Shown here in pieces: positions 1-7,231 of a DNA stretch of 45,334 nt. A model generated the notes under the pieces. That model made no database searches, was not told the DNA's origin, and saw only the letters and a program-made list of their open reading frames with translations. The stretch is taken from the IMG/VR virus record IMGVR_UViG_3300042923_001785, positions 1-45,334 of that record. One strand, given 5' to 3'. Position numbers and translations under genes: made by a program. This DNA is from a virus. Position 1 is the first letter of the stretch. Each line of letters opens with the position of its first letter.

Positions 1-1461
1 CTATGAGTAATATAAAAATACCTCTATGTTTTCGGTACTTCTTGAGTATACAATTCTTTTTACAACACTTTTGATTGCAGTATTTTTGATACTTGTTTCT
101 ACACCGGATGTAATTATTGAATATAAGTTTTTTAATCTGTTCATCATTTCGAATTTAACCTGATCTGAATCGCTGTTATCTTTGATGGATACAATTCTTT
201 CGGTTAACCGTATTCTTTCAGCTTCAATCCGCGATTTATTCTCCTTGTATTCCTCCAAAGTATCAATACCATTTATGTAAGCATCTTTAATCCGGGTTTC
301 TTTTTGCTCAAGCTTCTTAAGTGCAGCTTCAGATAGCCTCATGTCATCAAACGCTCCAACTGACGGTATCACTTCATATGATAGATTGTAATCGTCTGAG
401 AGTTCGCAAATTGCCTTAATGACAGCCTGCTCTATTTTTTTAAAACTAATATAGTGTGATACTGTACATTTACCCTTAGCATAAGCGTTGCATTGAAACC
501 CACCGCTGGAACCTCCGGATACCATGACAGACATACAGCTATCACAGAACAATAAGCCACTAAGCCAATGCGACATTTTTGTGCTAGGCTTAGAATAAGG
601 GCGGTGGTAATCACGTTGAAGTTTATCATTAGCCATATTCCATAATTCTTCAGATATAATAGGTTCATGCTTACCTTTAGTTATGATCATATCTGATGTA
701 GCATTATTGTGGTTTCTCAAATCTGTTTTCCCATTGTTGTTCCATCGAATATAGCCTTTATAAATTGGGTTCTGAATTATATATCTAACAGTACGGTGTT
801 CGAATTTCCCTCCCCTATAAGTGGTTAATTGCATCTCATTAAGTTTCTGAGCAATATTAAAGAATCCCTGGCCTGAAATATACATGTCAAAGATTTGTTT
901 AATAATAACTGCATCTTTATTGGGGATTAAAACACCGTTGGGTATACTATACCCGAACGGAGCAGCAGCTTGATATCCTCCAAGGAGAGCTTTTTTTGTC
1001 ATTCCACGAATTACATCTCCAGCAAGTCGAATACTGTAGTATTCATCCATCCATTCTATAATACGCTCTATTAGTTCACCAAATGGCCCATCTATCAATG
1101 GCTCTGTTATACTGATGACATCTACCTTGTTTTTCTTTAAGAGAGATTTATAAAGAATACTTTCTTCTTGATTGCGGGCAAAGCGTGAATATTTCCAGAC
1201 CAAAATAATGTCAAATGGATGATCTGATGATTTTGCAAGCCCTATCATATTTTGAAATTCCGGCCTATTGACAGACCTTTTTCCAGACCGGCCTTTATCT
1301 TCTATAAAAATGTATTCTTCTGGAATTACAATATTATTATTTTTGGCATACTTGCAAAGCTCATCCTTTTGAGATTCTGGGGAAAGTTCCAGCTGATCAT
1401 CTGTACTTACTCGAATATAGCATGCACCGATACGAATAGGTTGTGTAGTTTCTTTTGACAT
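1..1461 (-). CDS. int: Large serine recombinase (phage integrase)
   Basis: Site-specific recombinase of the large serine family, which would integrate and excise the prophage through a serine-DNA intermediate. The N-terminal resolvase domain shows YIRVSTDDQ with the probable nucleophile Ser19, followed by RSGKSVNRPEF and VWKYSRFARN arginine motifs. A recombinase domain follows, then a zinc ribbon near residues 303-336 (CDSC ... C ... C), then a coiled-coil tail. Length (486 aa) is usual for phage integrases. The start at 1461 is chosen because AGGGAGG lies 7 bases upstream; an in-frame ATG at 1506 lacks such a site. The stop codon is the first base triplet of the window, so the attachment site is probably outside or very near the left edge. 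Confidence 0.95.
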   Translation of the reverse strand: MSKETTQPIRIGACYIRVSTDDQLELSPESQKDELCKYAKNNNIVIPEEYIFIEDKGRSGKRSVNRPEFQNMIGLAKSSDHPFDIILVWKYSRFARNQEESILYKSLLKKNKVDVISITEPLIDGPFGELIERIIEWMDEYYSIRLAGDVIRGMTKKALLGGYQAAAPFGYSIPNGVLIPNKDAVIIKQIFDMYISGQGFFNIAQKLNEMQLTTYRGGKFEHRTVRYIIQNPIYKGYIRWNNNGKTDLRNHNNATSDMIITKGKHEPIISEELWNMANDKLQRDYHRPYSKPSTKMSHWLSGLLFCDSCMSVMVSGGSSGGFQCNAYAKGKCTVSHYISFKKIEQAVIKAICELSDDYNLSYEVIPSVGAFDDMRLSEAALKKLEQKETRIKDAYINGIDTLEEYKENKSRIEAERIRLTERIVSIKDNSDSDQVKFEMMNRLKNLYSIITSGVETSIKNTAIKSVVKRIVYSRSTENIEVFLYYS

Positions 1462-1537
1462 GATTGACCTCCCTAAAAAATAGTCAACTTCATTCCAGTT
1501 ATGCATTACGTTTTTTTACTTACAGCGGGGGATGACA

Positions 1538-2236
1538 TTAATCAAAACCATATAACCAATTACTTTCTGCTAGTAAAAGTTCCTGATGATTTTGAAAAGC
1601 GGTATTATTATATGTATGGCGTGGTGTCTTGCAATTTTTGCAAATAAAATCAGAGGAATTATATATCAAAGTATCGCAGTAAGCACATCTTTTTATGTTG
1701 AAAACAAAGCATTTCTGATCAATATTATGAAAGTGTTCATACATAGCCTTATCGAAGTCGTTCATTTTATAATAGACTGTTTGCCTATGCCAGCGCCTAT
1801 AATCGTTAAAAGCATATTGTGCAGCTTCACTTGTAAGAGAAAACAATTTTGTCACATCATTTTCATTTTTACATTTTGCATAGTGAATAGCCATACGCGG
1901 AGCGAGAATATTACTGGCATAGTAATTTGCTTCTTGCTCCATTTGGTGAGTACGGTTTTCGCTATGATTTAATACAATATGCCCCATTTCATGCATTAAT
2001 GAGAAACGAATTCTTCCTATAGGAAGTGAATCGTTATAACAAATCTTATCACGGTACTTTAAAGCGTCATTACTATATTTCATACAGTAATCCCTTAATT
2101 CTGCATTTAGTAATGAATAAGGGTAAACTTCTATATTATATTTCCTTAATAAATCGAAACAGTCTATCGGGAAAGATTTTATATCGTATATTTTATATAC
2201 ATTCAAAATTGAGTTGTTGATAAATGAATAATCCAA
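1538..2236 (-). CDS. ImmA/IrrE-family metallopeptidase with C-terminal zinc ribbon
   Basis: Zn-dependent peptidase of the ImmA/IrrE (COG2856) group. The HExxH motif HEMGH is at about residues 82-86 and the third metal ligand is probably Glu102 in EQEANYYA. A C-x2-C ... C-x2-C pair near the C terminus (CAYC and CKNC) suggests an added zinc ribbon. In ICEBs1 and related prophages such proteins cleave the cognate XRE repressor to trigger induction. The gene lies 17 bases downstream of the XRE repressor gene on the same strand, so the two probably form an operon. That it cleaves this repressor is an inference from context. Confidence 0.9.
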   Translation of the reverse strand: MDYSFINNSILNVYKIYDIKSFPIDCFDLLRKYNIEVYPYSLLNAELRDYCMKYSNDALKYRDKICYNDSLPIGRIRFSLMHEMGHIVLNHSENRTHQMEQEANYYASNILAPRMAIHYAKCKNENDVTKLFSLTSEAAQYAFNDYRRWHRQTVYYKMNDFDKAMYEHFHNIDQKCFVFNIKRCAYCDTLIYNSSDFICKNCKTPRHTYNNTAFQNHQELLLAESNWLYGFD

Positions 2237-2253
2237 ATAAATCCCTCTTTACT

Positions 2254-2568
2254 TTATAATTCTGACAACATCTTTATCAGTTTCATCTTCTCTTCTGTAG
2301 ATAGGTTTTTCCCATTTCGAGCTATAAGCTGTTGTAGATCATCATATGTAGGCTCGCCCGGTTCGGGCTTCTTATCGGTATCATCAAAATCATCCAATGT
2401 ACATCCTAGTACGCGAGCAATGGCTTTTAAGGTTTCTAATTTCGGGTCTTTTGTTACACCACTTAATATTTTGTCTATCGTACCCTTAGGTACTCCAGAT
2501 AATCGTGATAATTCTTCATTTGTAAGACCCATTCTCTTTTTTAACTCAGCTATCTTTTCAAGACCCAT
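2254..2568 (-). CDS. XRE-family phage repressor (CI-like)
   Basis: 104-residue protein with an N-terminal helix-turn-helix (residues about 5-60; LTNEELSRLSGVPKGTIDKI) followed by an acidic, proline-rich linker and a short helical tail. It is the expected lysogeny repressor: leftward, divergent from a Cro-like gene, and followed by an ImmA-type peptidase. It lacks a LexA/CI-type autoproteolysis domain, which fits inactivation by the neighbouring metallopeptidase. AGGAGG lies 10 bases upstream of the ATG, and a good promoter (TTGACT-N17-TATAGT) is in place on the minus strand. Confidence 0.92.
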   Translation of the reverse strand: MGLEKIAELKKRMGLTNEELSRLSGVPKGTIDKILSGVTKDPKLETLKAIARVLGCTLDDFDDTDKKPEPGEPTYDDLQQLIARNGKNLSTEEKMKLIKMLSEL

Positions 2569-2595
2569 GACTAATAAACCTCCTTACTATTTTTT

Positions 2596-2624
2596 ACTAT
2601 ATCACCGCCAACGGAAAAAGTCAA
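2596..2624 (-). promoter_or_regulatory. Leftward repressor promoter
   Basis: On the minus strand TTGACT and TATAGT are separated by exactly 17 bases, with the -10 ending 28 bases before the repressor ATG. An operator-like site fills the spacer, so autoregulation is likely. Confidence 0.7.
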
Positions 2625-2740
2625 TAAAATATTACCGTCAAAATTAACAAAATAGTAATTAACGGAAATAATTTGCTCTAATTACGTTGACAGTTTCCTT
2701 TAACGGTGATATATTTACATCAAGATAACCGTTAACGGAT
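2600..2740. promoter_or_regulatory. Operator array between repressor and Cro-like gene
   Basis: About five related dyad sites with the core ACCGTTAACGG. Clear copies are ATCACCGCCAACGGAA (2601-2616), ATTACCGTCAAAATT (2631-2645), AATTAACGGAAATA (2657-2670), TTCCTTTAACGGTGAT (2695-2710, inverted relative to the first) and GATAACCGTTAACGGATA (2724-2741), which contains the perfect palindrome CCGTTAACGG. Sites one and four lie inside the -35/-10 spacers of the two divergent promoters. This is the layout of a lambdoid-type genetic switch. Binding by the XRE repressor and the Cro-like protein is inferred. Confidence 0.75.
2687..2715 (+). promoter_or_regulatory. Rightward early promoter
   Basis: TTGACA (2687-2692) and TATATT (2710-2715) with a 17-base spacer that contains an ACGGTGAT operator half. 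It would drive the Cro-like gene and the long rightward early cluster. Confidence 0.75.
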
Positions 2741-2759
2741 ATAGAAAGGAGATGAAGCA

Positions 2760-2987
2760 ATGTATCGAAACTTAAAAGGTGAAATTATAAAAGCGAATTT
2801 GACTGTAGCTAAGCTTGCTATTCGCATAGGTGTTACTGAAAAAACCCTGCGTAACAAAATCAATGGTGAAACTGAGTTTAATTGGTCAGAGGTCCTTAAA
2901 ATAAGACTCATTGTCGCACCGCATTTAACTCTAGAAGAGCTCTTCAAAAAAGATGATGATGCTGTAAAGCAAACATGTGTTCGATAA
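2760..2987 (+). CDS. Cro-like helix-turn-helix protein
   Basis: 75-residue DNA-binding protein. A helix-turn-helix is visible at about residues 12-40 (LTVAKLAIRIGVTEKTLRNK). It is the first rightward gene after the divergent operator region, the place of Cro or an early activator. AAAGGAG lies 8 bases before the ATG. It could be either a Cro-type antirepressor or an antagonist of the CI-like protein; sequence alone cannot separate these. Confidence 0.85.
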   Translation: MYRNLKGEIIKANLTVAKLAIRIGVTEKTLRNKINGETEFNWSEVLKIRLIVAPHLTLEELFKKDDDAVKQTCVR

Positions 2988-3071
2988 TATTTTACCACGA
3001 CCGTATTTATATGTCAATCATTAAGAAACAAGTACAACCAAAACATCATATATTGAACCGAGGTGATTGCT

Positions 3072-3236
3072 TTGGCAAAAAGTAAAGAAATTACATACAG
3101 AATTTTCGTAAGTATTAATGGAGAGGATGTTCCATGGGACAGCTTAACCAAGGAGAAGCAAAGAGAAATATCAATTGCATTGAATGACAGAGCAATGCAA
3201 GCGATTGGATACAGGCGTGTAGAAAAAACCGCTTAG
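3072..3236 (+). CDS. Small phage protein of unknown function
   Basis: 54-residue ORF starting with TTG. The sequence reads MAKSKEITYRIFVSINGE and continues with a PWDSLTKEK segment and a helical, basic C terminus. The TTG is chosen because GAGGTG lies just upstream at 3060-3065; an in-frame GTG at 3063 overlaps that site. It continues the rightward early cluster and is followed 24 bases later by the next small gene. No function is recognised. Confidence 0.6.
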   Translation: MAKSKEITYRIFVSINGEDVPWDSLTKEKQREISIALNDRAMQAIGYRRVEKTA

Positions 3237-3260
3237 GCGGTAGAAAGGAGGGACAAGCCA

Positions 3261-3413
3261 GTGAAGAATTTATTTATAGCAGATATATCAACAGAAGATC
3301 TAGTAAAAGAATTGGAGCTAAGGGAAGGAGTCGAAAAGATAATCGCTGAACCGCATAAAGAGGTTTGTATTAAGGAAATTGGTCCAGCAATCATCCTTGT
3401 GATCAATGATTAG
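3261..3413 (+). CDS. BC1881-family small phage protein
   Basis: 50-residue protein starting with GTG, with GGAGG 9 bases upstream. The pattern STEDLVKELELREGVEKI near the start and GPAIILVIND at the end match my memory of the BC1881 phage family, whose function is unknown. Its stop codon overlaps the stop codon of the leftward KTSC gene by three bases, so the two genes are strictly convergent. Confidence 0.7.
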   Translation: MKNLFIADISTEDLVKELELREGVEKIIAEPHKEVCIKEIGPAIILVIND

Positions 3414-3616
3414 CGGTGCTTCTTGAAGGGGTAAGCATTCTTTATATGTGCAGCAAAATAACTACCATGAGACGAGGCGGCCATTAGTGCTCTATATACG
3501 GCTTCAGGGACTCCTGAGTATGAGTAAAGCCCACCTGAATTAAAGCTTACATAGAGTACACCACTTTCATAGCCTACTGCACTTAGATTGGATGATGATA
3601 CAGGGATCATATTCAT
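3410..3616 (-). CDS. KTSC-domain protein, leftward in the rightward early cluster
   Basis: 68 residues, essentially one KTSC domain: VSSSNLSAVGYE, then VLYVSFNSGGLYSYSGVPE, then an SHGSYFAAHIKNAYPF segment. The last part carries the S-x-G-xx-F/Y-xxxIK pattern of the family (PF13619, named for a lysyl-tRNA synthetase association). It is the only leftward gene between 2760 and 43205. It has its own ribosome site (AAGGAG, 8 bases upstream) and its own minus-strand promoter, which suggests expression in the lysogen. Role unknown. Confidence 0.85.
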   Translation of the reverse strand: MNMIPVSSSNLSAVGYESGVLYVSFNSGGLYSYSGVPEAVYRALMAASSHGSYFAAHIKNAYPFKKHR

Positions 3617-3665
3617 TAGTATTTTCTCCTTCCATATGTATTTCAGCTAGCAAGCCGATAAGGAG

Positions 3666-3695
3666 ATTGTACCACAAATTACCATAATTCTACAA
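3666..3695 (-). promoter_or_regulatory. Leftward promoter for the KTSC gene
   Basis: On the minus strand TTGTAG and TACAAT are separated by 18 bases, about 50 bases before the KTSC start codon. Confidence 0.5.
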
Positions 3696-3713
3696 GAAAG
3701 AAGGTGATATTTG

Positions 3714-3824
3714 ATGAATTATGAAATAGTAACAATCCAAGACTGTCTGGACATGTATGAGAAAAAGGGACAGGCTGCCATCATCGAAAACGGTCAAGTA
3801 ACTGGTTTTGGGAAGGAGGTATAG
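3714..3824 (+). CDS. Very small phage protein
   Basis: 36-residue ORF (MNYEIVTIQDCLDMYEKKG...) with a strong ribosome site, GAAGGTGAT, 5 bases before the ATG. It ends in GQVTGFGKEV, resembling the tails of other tiny clostridial phage proteins. It is separated by three bases from the next gene, whose ribosome site GGAGG lies inside its end. Function unknown. Confidence 0.55.
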   Translation: MNYEIVTIQDCLDMYEKKGQAAIIENGQVTGFGKEV

Positions 3825-3827
3825 GCC

Positions 3828-4124
3828 ATGCCAAATGAAATTTTATATTCAGTATCAAAGGATGCAGTAGTAATCCAGGACAAGCGGATGCACCGGCTAC
3901 TAGCAGAGGCAAATTCGACGGATGAGCGCAGTACATACCGGGCACTGAACGATGCATACCGGGCATTGAATATCGCCAGAGGATTTTATGAGGCACTTAA
4001 TGGGCTTGGATTATTGGAAATTCAAAACTTGGTTGGAGAGGATATCGAGCGCATTGAAAAGAAGATCAATGACATCCTGGACTCTAAGCGCAGAAGAGAC
4101 ACTCTGAAATGGAGGTCGCCATGA
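3828..4124 (+). CDS. Hypothetical early phage protein
   Basis: 98-residue, mostly helical, charged protein with no recognised domain. GGAGG precedes the ATG and the stop codon overlaps the next start (ATGA), a sign of translational coupling. The middle contains a short internal repeat, STYRALNDAYRALNIARGFYEAL.. style heptads, consistent with a helical bundle or dimer. Confidence 0.7.
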   Translation: MPNEILYSVSKDAVVIQDKRMHRLLAEANSTDERSTYRALNDAYRALNIARGFYEALNGLGLLEIQNLVGEDIERIEKKINDILDSKRRRDTLKWRSP

Positions 4125-4285
4125 GAGCAAGGTGTATTTATTGTCACAGATACTGGGGTGTCAGTATCCTGCAGCAGATCCCGCAATCGGGGTATGAGTG
4201 TCCCTGGTGTAGCAGCAAAAGAAAACGAGCCCAAAGGAATGCCAGTTCCTATCGGGCTCACAACAAATATTATCTAAGTGCATGA
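4121..4285 (+). CDS. Small zinc-ribbon protein
   Basis: 54 residues. Two cysteine pairs are visible, C-x2-C/H near residue 5 (CIYCHRYW) and CPWC near residue 32, which predicts a zinc ribbon, followed by a basic, tyrosine-rich tail. Its start overlaps the previous stop as ATGA, with GGAGG upstream. Probably a nucleic-acid or protein-binding accessory; no function is known. Confidence 0.65.
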   Translation: MRARCIYCHRYWGVSILQQIPQSGYECPWCSSKRKRAQRNASSYRAHNKYYLSA

Positions 4286-4311
4286 TAGCACGGAAATGGA
4301 GGAATTGCAAT

Positions 4312-4512
4312 ATGTTTGAGGTTGGAACAAAAGTAATTGCAACAGAAAATAACGATGAATTCGATAAGGGGACTCCTGGAGTTATCACAGATGTTGATTT
4401 ATCCGACTGTAAATATCCGTTTTTTGTCGAGTTTCCAGACGAAGATGGTGATCCATGCGAAACATGGTGTCGTGAAAACGAAGTCGAAGCAGATGGGGAG
4501 GTAATTGAATAA
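4312..4512 (+). CDS. SH3-like small phage protein
   Basis: 66 residues, MFEVGTKVIATENND..., with a GTPGVITDVD turn and YPFFVEFPDEDG. These alternations of beta strands and glycine turns resemble small SH3/KOW-like barrels. The internal ATG at 4312 is preferred over an upstream one at 4282 because GGAGG lies 9 bases before it. The stop overlaps the following ATG (TAATG). Function unknown. Confidence 0.7.
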   Translation: MFEVGTKVIATENNDEFDKGTPGVITDVDLSDCKYPFFVEFPDEDGDPCETWCRENEVEADGEVIE

Positions 4513-4904
4513 TGATTAAAGGCATTGTTAGAAAAGTTGATGAATTAGGCAGGATCACACTGCCGAAGGAATACAGAGCAGCACTGGATATCGCAACCTG
4601 TACACCGATGGATTTCTATCTGGACGGTAAGGTTATTCATCTGATAAAAGGCAAAGGCAGAAAGCTGGATGCGGTAGGTAGATTTACCTTACCGATGGAG
4701 GTTCGCCGGACCCTGCGGTTTGAAGACCGGGAGCTAGTTGACATGTACATAGTTGGTGATGAGATCTGTGTAAAGAGAGCAAACATAAGCTGCGTTATGT
4801 GTGGATCAGAAGATGAGACTGTACTGCATGAAGTGAATGGAGTTTTGATCTGTAAGAACTGCGCGCTGGCCGTCACTGACATGGTAATGGAGGTAGGACT
4901 ATGA
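4512..4904 (+). CDS. Tandem AbrB/SpoVT-type DNA-binding protein with zinc ribbon
   Basis: 130 residues with two AbrB-type swapped-hairpin repeats in one chain: GIVRKVDELGRITLPKEYR near residues 4-22 and GKGRKLDAVGRFTLPMEVR near residues 51-69. A C-terminal zinc ribbon follows (CVMC ... CKNC, about residues 95-118). AbrB domains normally dimerise; a tandem copy would give a self-contained DNA-binding unit. It could be a transition-state-type regulator that works on phage or host promoters. The start is coupled to the upstream stop (TAATG). Confidence 0.85.
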   Translation: MIKGIVRKVDELGRITLPKEYRAALDIATCTPMDFYLDGKVIHLIKGKGRKLDAVGRFTLPMEVRRTLRFEDRELVDMYIVGDEICVKRANISCVMCGSEDETVLHEVNGVLICKNCALAVTDMVMEVGL

Positions 4905-5116
4905 AGCCAGGTGTAACCAAGCAACAACTTATTAAATCGTTGGAGGCCACTCTAAAGCTCACTCGAGAGGAAATTGTTAGTCTGGAACTAACAAGCCGAC
5001 ATGAGCCGGAGGATACAGTAATTATCCATTTTAAAGGTGGAGACCATACTGTAAGCATTCACTGCGACAGCGGGATTGCAATTATTAGAGACGTATCAAG
5101 AGCGGTCAATTATTGA
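4901..5116 (+). CDS. Hypothetical early phage protein
   Basis: 71 residues; an N-terminal helix (TKQQLIKSLEATLKLTREEI) is followed by beta-rich sequence VIIHFKGGDHTVSIHCDSG. The start overlaps the previous stop (ATGA) and GGAGG lies upstream. No family recognised. Confidence 0.65.
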   Translation: MKPGVTKQQLIKSLEATLKLTREEIVSLELTSRHEPEDTVIIHFKGGDHTVSIHCDSGIAIIRDVSRAVNY

Positions 5117-5131
5117 TGGAGGTGTAAGCCT

Positions 5132-5287
5132 ATGAGTTACTATCATATCTGTCCAGAGTGTGGGGCTACACTTGATCCGGGCGAGACCTGTGATTGTCAA
5201 AAGGAATTACCGTTCGTAACAGTACCGAATGATTACGGTACCCACCATGAATTATATTGCGAGGAGGAAAATCAAAGTGTTATGTAG
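5132..5287 (+). CDS. Small zinc-ribbon protein
   Basis: 51 residues, MSYYHICPECGATLDPGE followed by CDCQ. The C-x2-C ... C-x-C pattern at residues about 7-22 predicts a zinc site. GGAGGTG precedes the ATG. The end overlaps the next gene by 11 bases. Function unknown. Confidence 0.6.
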   Translation: MSYYHICPECGATLDPGETCDCQKELPFVTVPNDYGTHHELYCEEENQSVM

Positions 5288-5435
5288 CAGCTGTAATAGA
5301 GATATAAATGCGATAGGTCAAGACAATGTTAGCCATATACCTGGTATGCCATTGTGTGAAGATTGCGCTGGATCATCCGGAGATTATGATTCGTATCCTG
5401 ATGAAGAATATGAAGAGGAGGATATTGAGGAATGA
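5277..5435 (+). CDS. Small zinc-binding protein with acidic tail
   Basis: 52 residues starting with GTG; GGAGG (5263-5267) gives good spacing to this codon, unlike the upstream ATG at 5229. Two knuckles, CSSC near the start and CEDC near residue 29, are followed by a strongly acidic C terminus (DEEYEEEDIEE). The acidic tail could mimic DNA or contact a basic partner, but this is not testable from sequence. Confidence 0.65.
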   Translation: MLCSSCNRDINAIGQDNVSHIPGMPLCEDCAGSSGDYDSYPDEEYEEEDIEE

Positions 5436-6469
5436 ATGAACTGCAGATAGTAGTAAACCAGAAGCCTGGAGTGATTTCCACTAATTTTAATGAAATTAAG
5501 GAATCGCTAACAGCGCAGATGCAAGTATACAAAGAGCTTGAAGTAACCGAAGAGAATAAGCCGGAGCGTAAGAAGGATGTTGCGACTCTCAGAAAGATGC
5601 AGAAAGCGATCACTGAGAAGAAGTCCGAAGTCAGAAACATGTGCCTGAAACCTTATGAAGAATTTAATGAGCAGGCTAATACTCTGGCTGAGATCATCAA
5701 TGAGCCTATCCGGATTATTGACAACCAGGTGAAGGAATTCGAAGAGAAGCAACGATTGGCCAAGATTAATGAAATCAATAAGATTTATGCAGAGCTAATC
5801 GGTAACTTAGAAGAAAATCTTCCACTTGATAAGATTTACGATAATAAGTGGGAAAACGCTGCCACGAGCAAGAAAGCCATTAAAGCTGAAATGACTGAGA
5901 AAATTGAAAAAGTCCGCTCGGAAGTAAAAGTTATTACCTCGATGGTATCTGATAAGACAGCTGAAGCATTAGATGGCTATTGGATTGATCTTAACCTTTC
6001 TCGAGCTATAGCGACTATAAACAGCTACGTGGAGTATAAGAAAAAAATTATAGCTCAGCAAGAGGAAAAACAGCGAAGAGAAAAAGAAGCTGAGCTTGAA
6101 CGCGAAAGAGAACGTATTAGGGAGGAAGAACGTAAAAAAATGCGTGAAGAGGAACGTATCAGAGAGGCAGAACGTCGTAAAGCAGCGGAAGCCGAGGAAC
6201 GTGCTCGTGAAGAAGAACGCAGAAACGCTGCCGAAGATGAGGGGCGTATCCGGGAAGAGGAACGGCTCGCTACTGAAAAGAAGTTGATGGGCATCAAAGA
6301 ACCTGCTCCAGTGTTTAGTTCTCCAGCAGATGATCTGGAAGCTCCATTTGATATAACAAACGATGAAATTCGGACAACTTTTATTGTTGAAGGTACTCCA
6401 GAAGAACTGGATCAGGTGGCTATGTATCTAAATAGTATTGGATTGGTTTGGGAAAGGAAGGTCTTCTGA
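5432..6469 (+). CDS. DUF1351-domain phage protein
   Basis: 345 residues. The N-terminal 200 residues match DUF1351 (MNELQIVVNQKPGVISTNFN..., KKDVATLRKMQKAI, KPYEEFNEQ), a family that commonly precedes single-strand annealing recombinases in Firmicute phages. Residues about 205-285 are an almost uninterrupted Arg/Glu-rich single helix (EERKKMREEERIREAERRK-like). A short folded C-terminal domain ends in MYLNSIGLVWERKVF. Overlaps the ERF gene by three bases (TGATG). Likely a partner in recombination or replication; biochemical role unknown. Confidence 0.88.
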   Translation: MNELQIVVNQKPGVISTNFNEIKESLTAQMQVYKELEVTEENKPERKKDVATLRKMQKAITEKKSEVRNMCLKPYEEFNEQANTLAEIINEPIRIIDNQVKEFEEKQRLAKINEINKIYAELIGNLEENLPLDKIYDNKWENAATSKKAIKAEMTEKIEKVRSEVKVITSMVSDKTAEALDGYWIDLNLSRAIATINSYVEYKKKIIAQQEEKQRREKEAELERERERIREEERKKMREEERIREAERRKAAEAEERAREEERRNAAEDEGRIREEERLATEKKLMGIKEPAPVFSSPADDLEAPFDITNDEIRTTFIVEGTPEELDQVAMYLNSIGLVWERKVF

Positions 6470-7230
6470 TGGCTGAAAACGAAAAGATTTACGAAGCGAT
6501 CAGCAATGTCATGGCTGAAATTGGAGCTATTGGTAAGAACAAACAGAATGAACAGCAAAAATTCATGTATCGTGGAATCGATGATGTAATGAATGCGCTG
6601 CAACCGGCGCTTGTTAAGAATAAGGTTTTTATTGTTCCTGAGGTAACAAGCGAGGAAAGAAGCGAAAGAACTTCAGTTAAGGAATTTCAGGGTCAGAAAA
6701 AAGAAAGCACCCTACTTTATACCCGGCTAGGGATTACATATAAATTCTTCACTGAAGATGGAAGCTTCATCGAGGCAAAAGTAATCGGAGAAGCCATGGA
6801 TAGTGGCGATAAGGCTACAAACAAGGCAATGTCTATTGCATATAAATACGCTTGCTTTCAGGTGTTCTGTATCCCGACTGAGGAAATGCTGGATCCGGAT
6901 GCAAAAGTTCATGAACCGGCTCCCAAGACCTCTAAACCAGCCAAGGCGGACAAGCCAAGGGCAACAACTCAGGTACCGAATCAACCTAAACAGGAGTCAA
7001 AATCCGCACCGTCTCCAGCACCTACTCCGGAACAAATGGCTGACATTGCGCAACAAAAGATTAATGATGCAAAGTTGACTACGATCCGGAAAGAGCTTGA
7101 CAGAACCGGGGTAAAGGAAATATCTATCTGTGATCGTTATAAATTCGAATCACTAGCTGATTGTACTGAAGAGTTGTTTATCAAGGTTATGAACGCCCTA
7201 AAAAAAACCAAGAACAAGGAGGAGTTGTAA
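6469..7230 (+). CDS. erf: ERF-family single-strand annealing protein
   Basis: 253 residues. The ERF core spans about residues 1-150: IYEAISNVMAEIGAIGKNKQ, FMYRGIDDVMNALQPAL and a C-terminal GEAMDSGDKATNKAMSIAYK segment. ERF proteins anneal complementary single strands for phage recombination. A proline/lysine-rich linker (residues about 150-195) and a small helical C-terminal region follow. The ATG at 6469 has AAGGAAGG upstream and overlaps the DUF1351 stop. SSB and a nuclease lie downstream, so this is a recombination module. Confidence 0.92.
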   Translation: MAENEKIYEAISNVMAEIGAIGKNKQNEQQKFMYRGIDDVMNALQPALVKNKVFIVPEVTSEERSERTSVKEFQGQKKESTLLYTRLGITYKFFTEDGSFIEAKVIGEAMDSGDKATNKAMSIAYKYACFQVFCIPTEEMLDPDAKVHEPAPKTSKPAKADKPRATTQVPNQPKQESKSAPSPAPTPEQMADIAQQKINDAKLTTIRKELDRTGVKEISICDRYKFESLADCTEELFIKVMNALKKTKNKEEL

Positions 7231-7231
7231 G

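Noticed and set aside
1-60. Attachment site at the left edge
   Set aside because: The first bases are integrase codons, and no matching stretch was found near the right end by eye. The real site is probably outside the window.
6055-6297. Reverse-strand frame inside the DUF1351 gene
   Set aside because: It is the complement of the Arg/Glu-rich helix and gives a low-complexity serine/arginine sequence, with no ribosome site.
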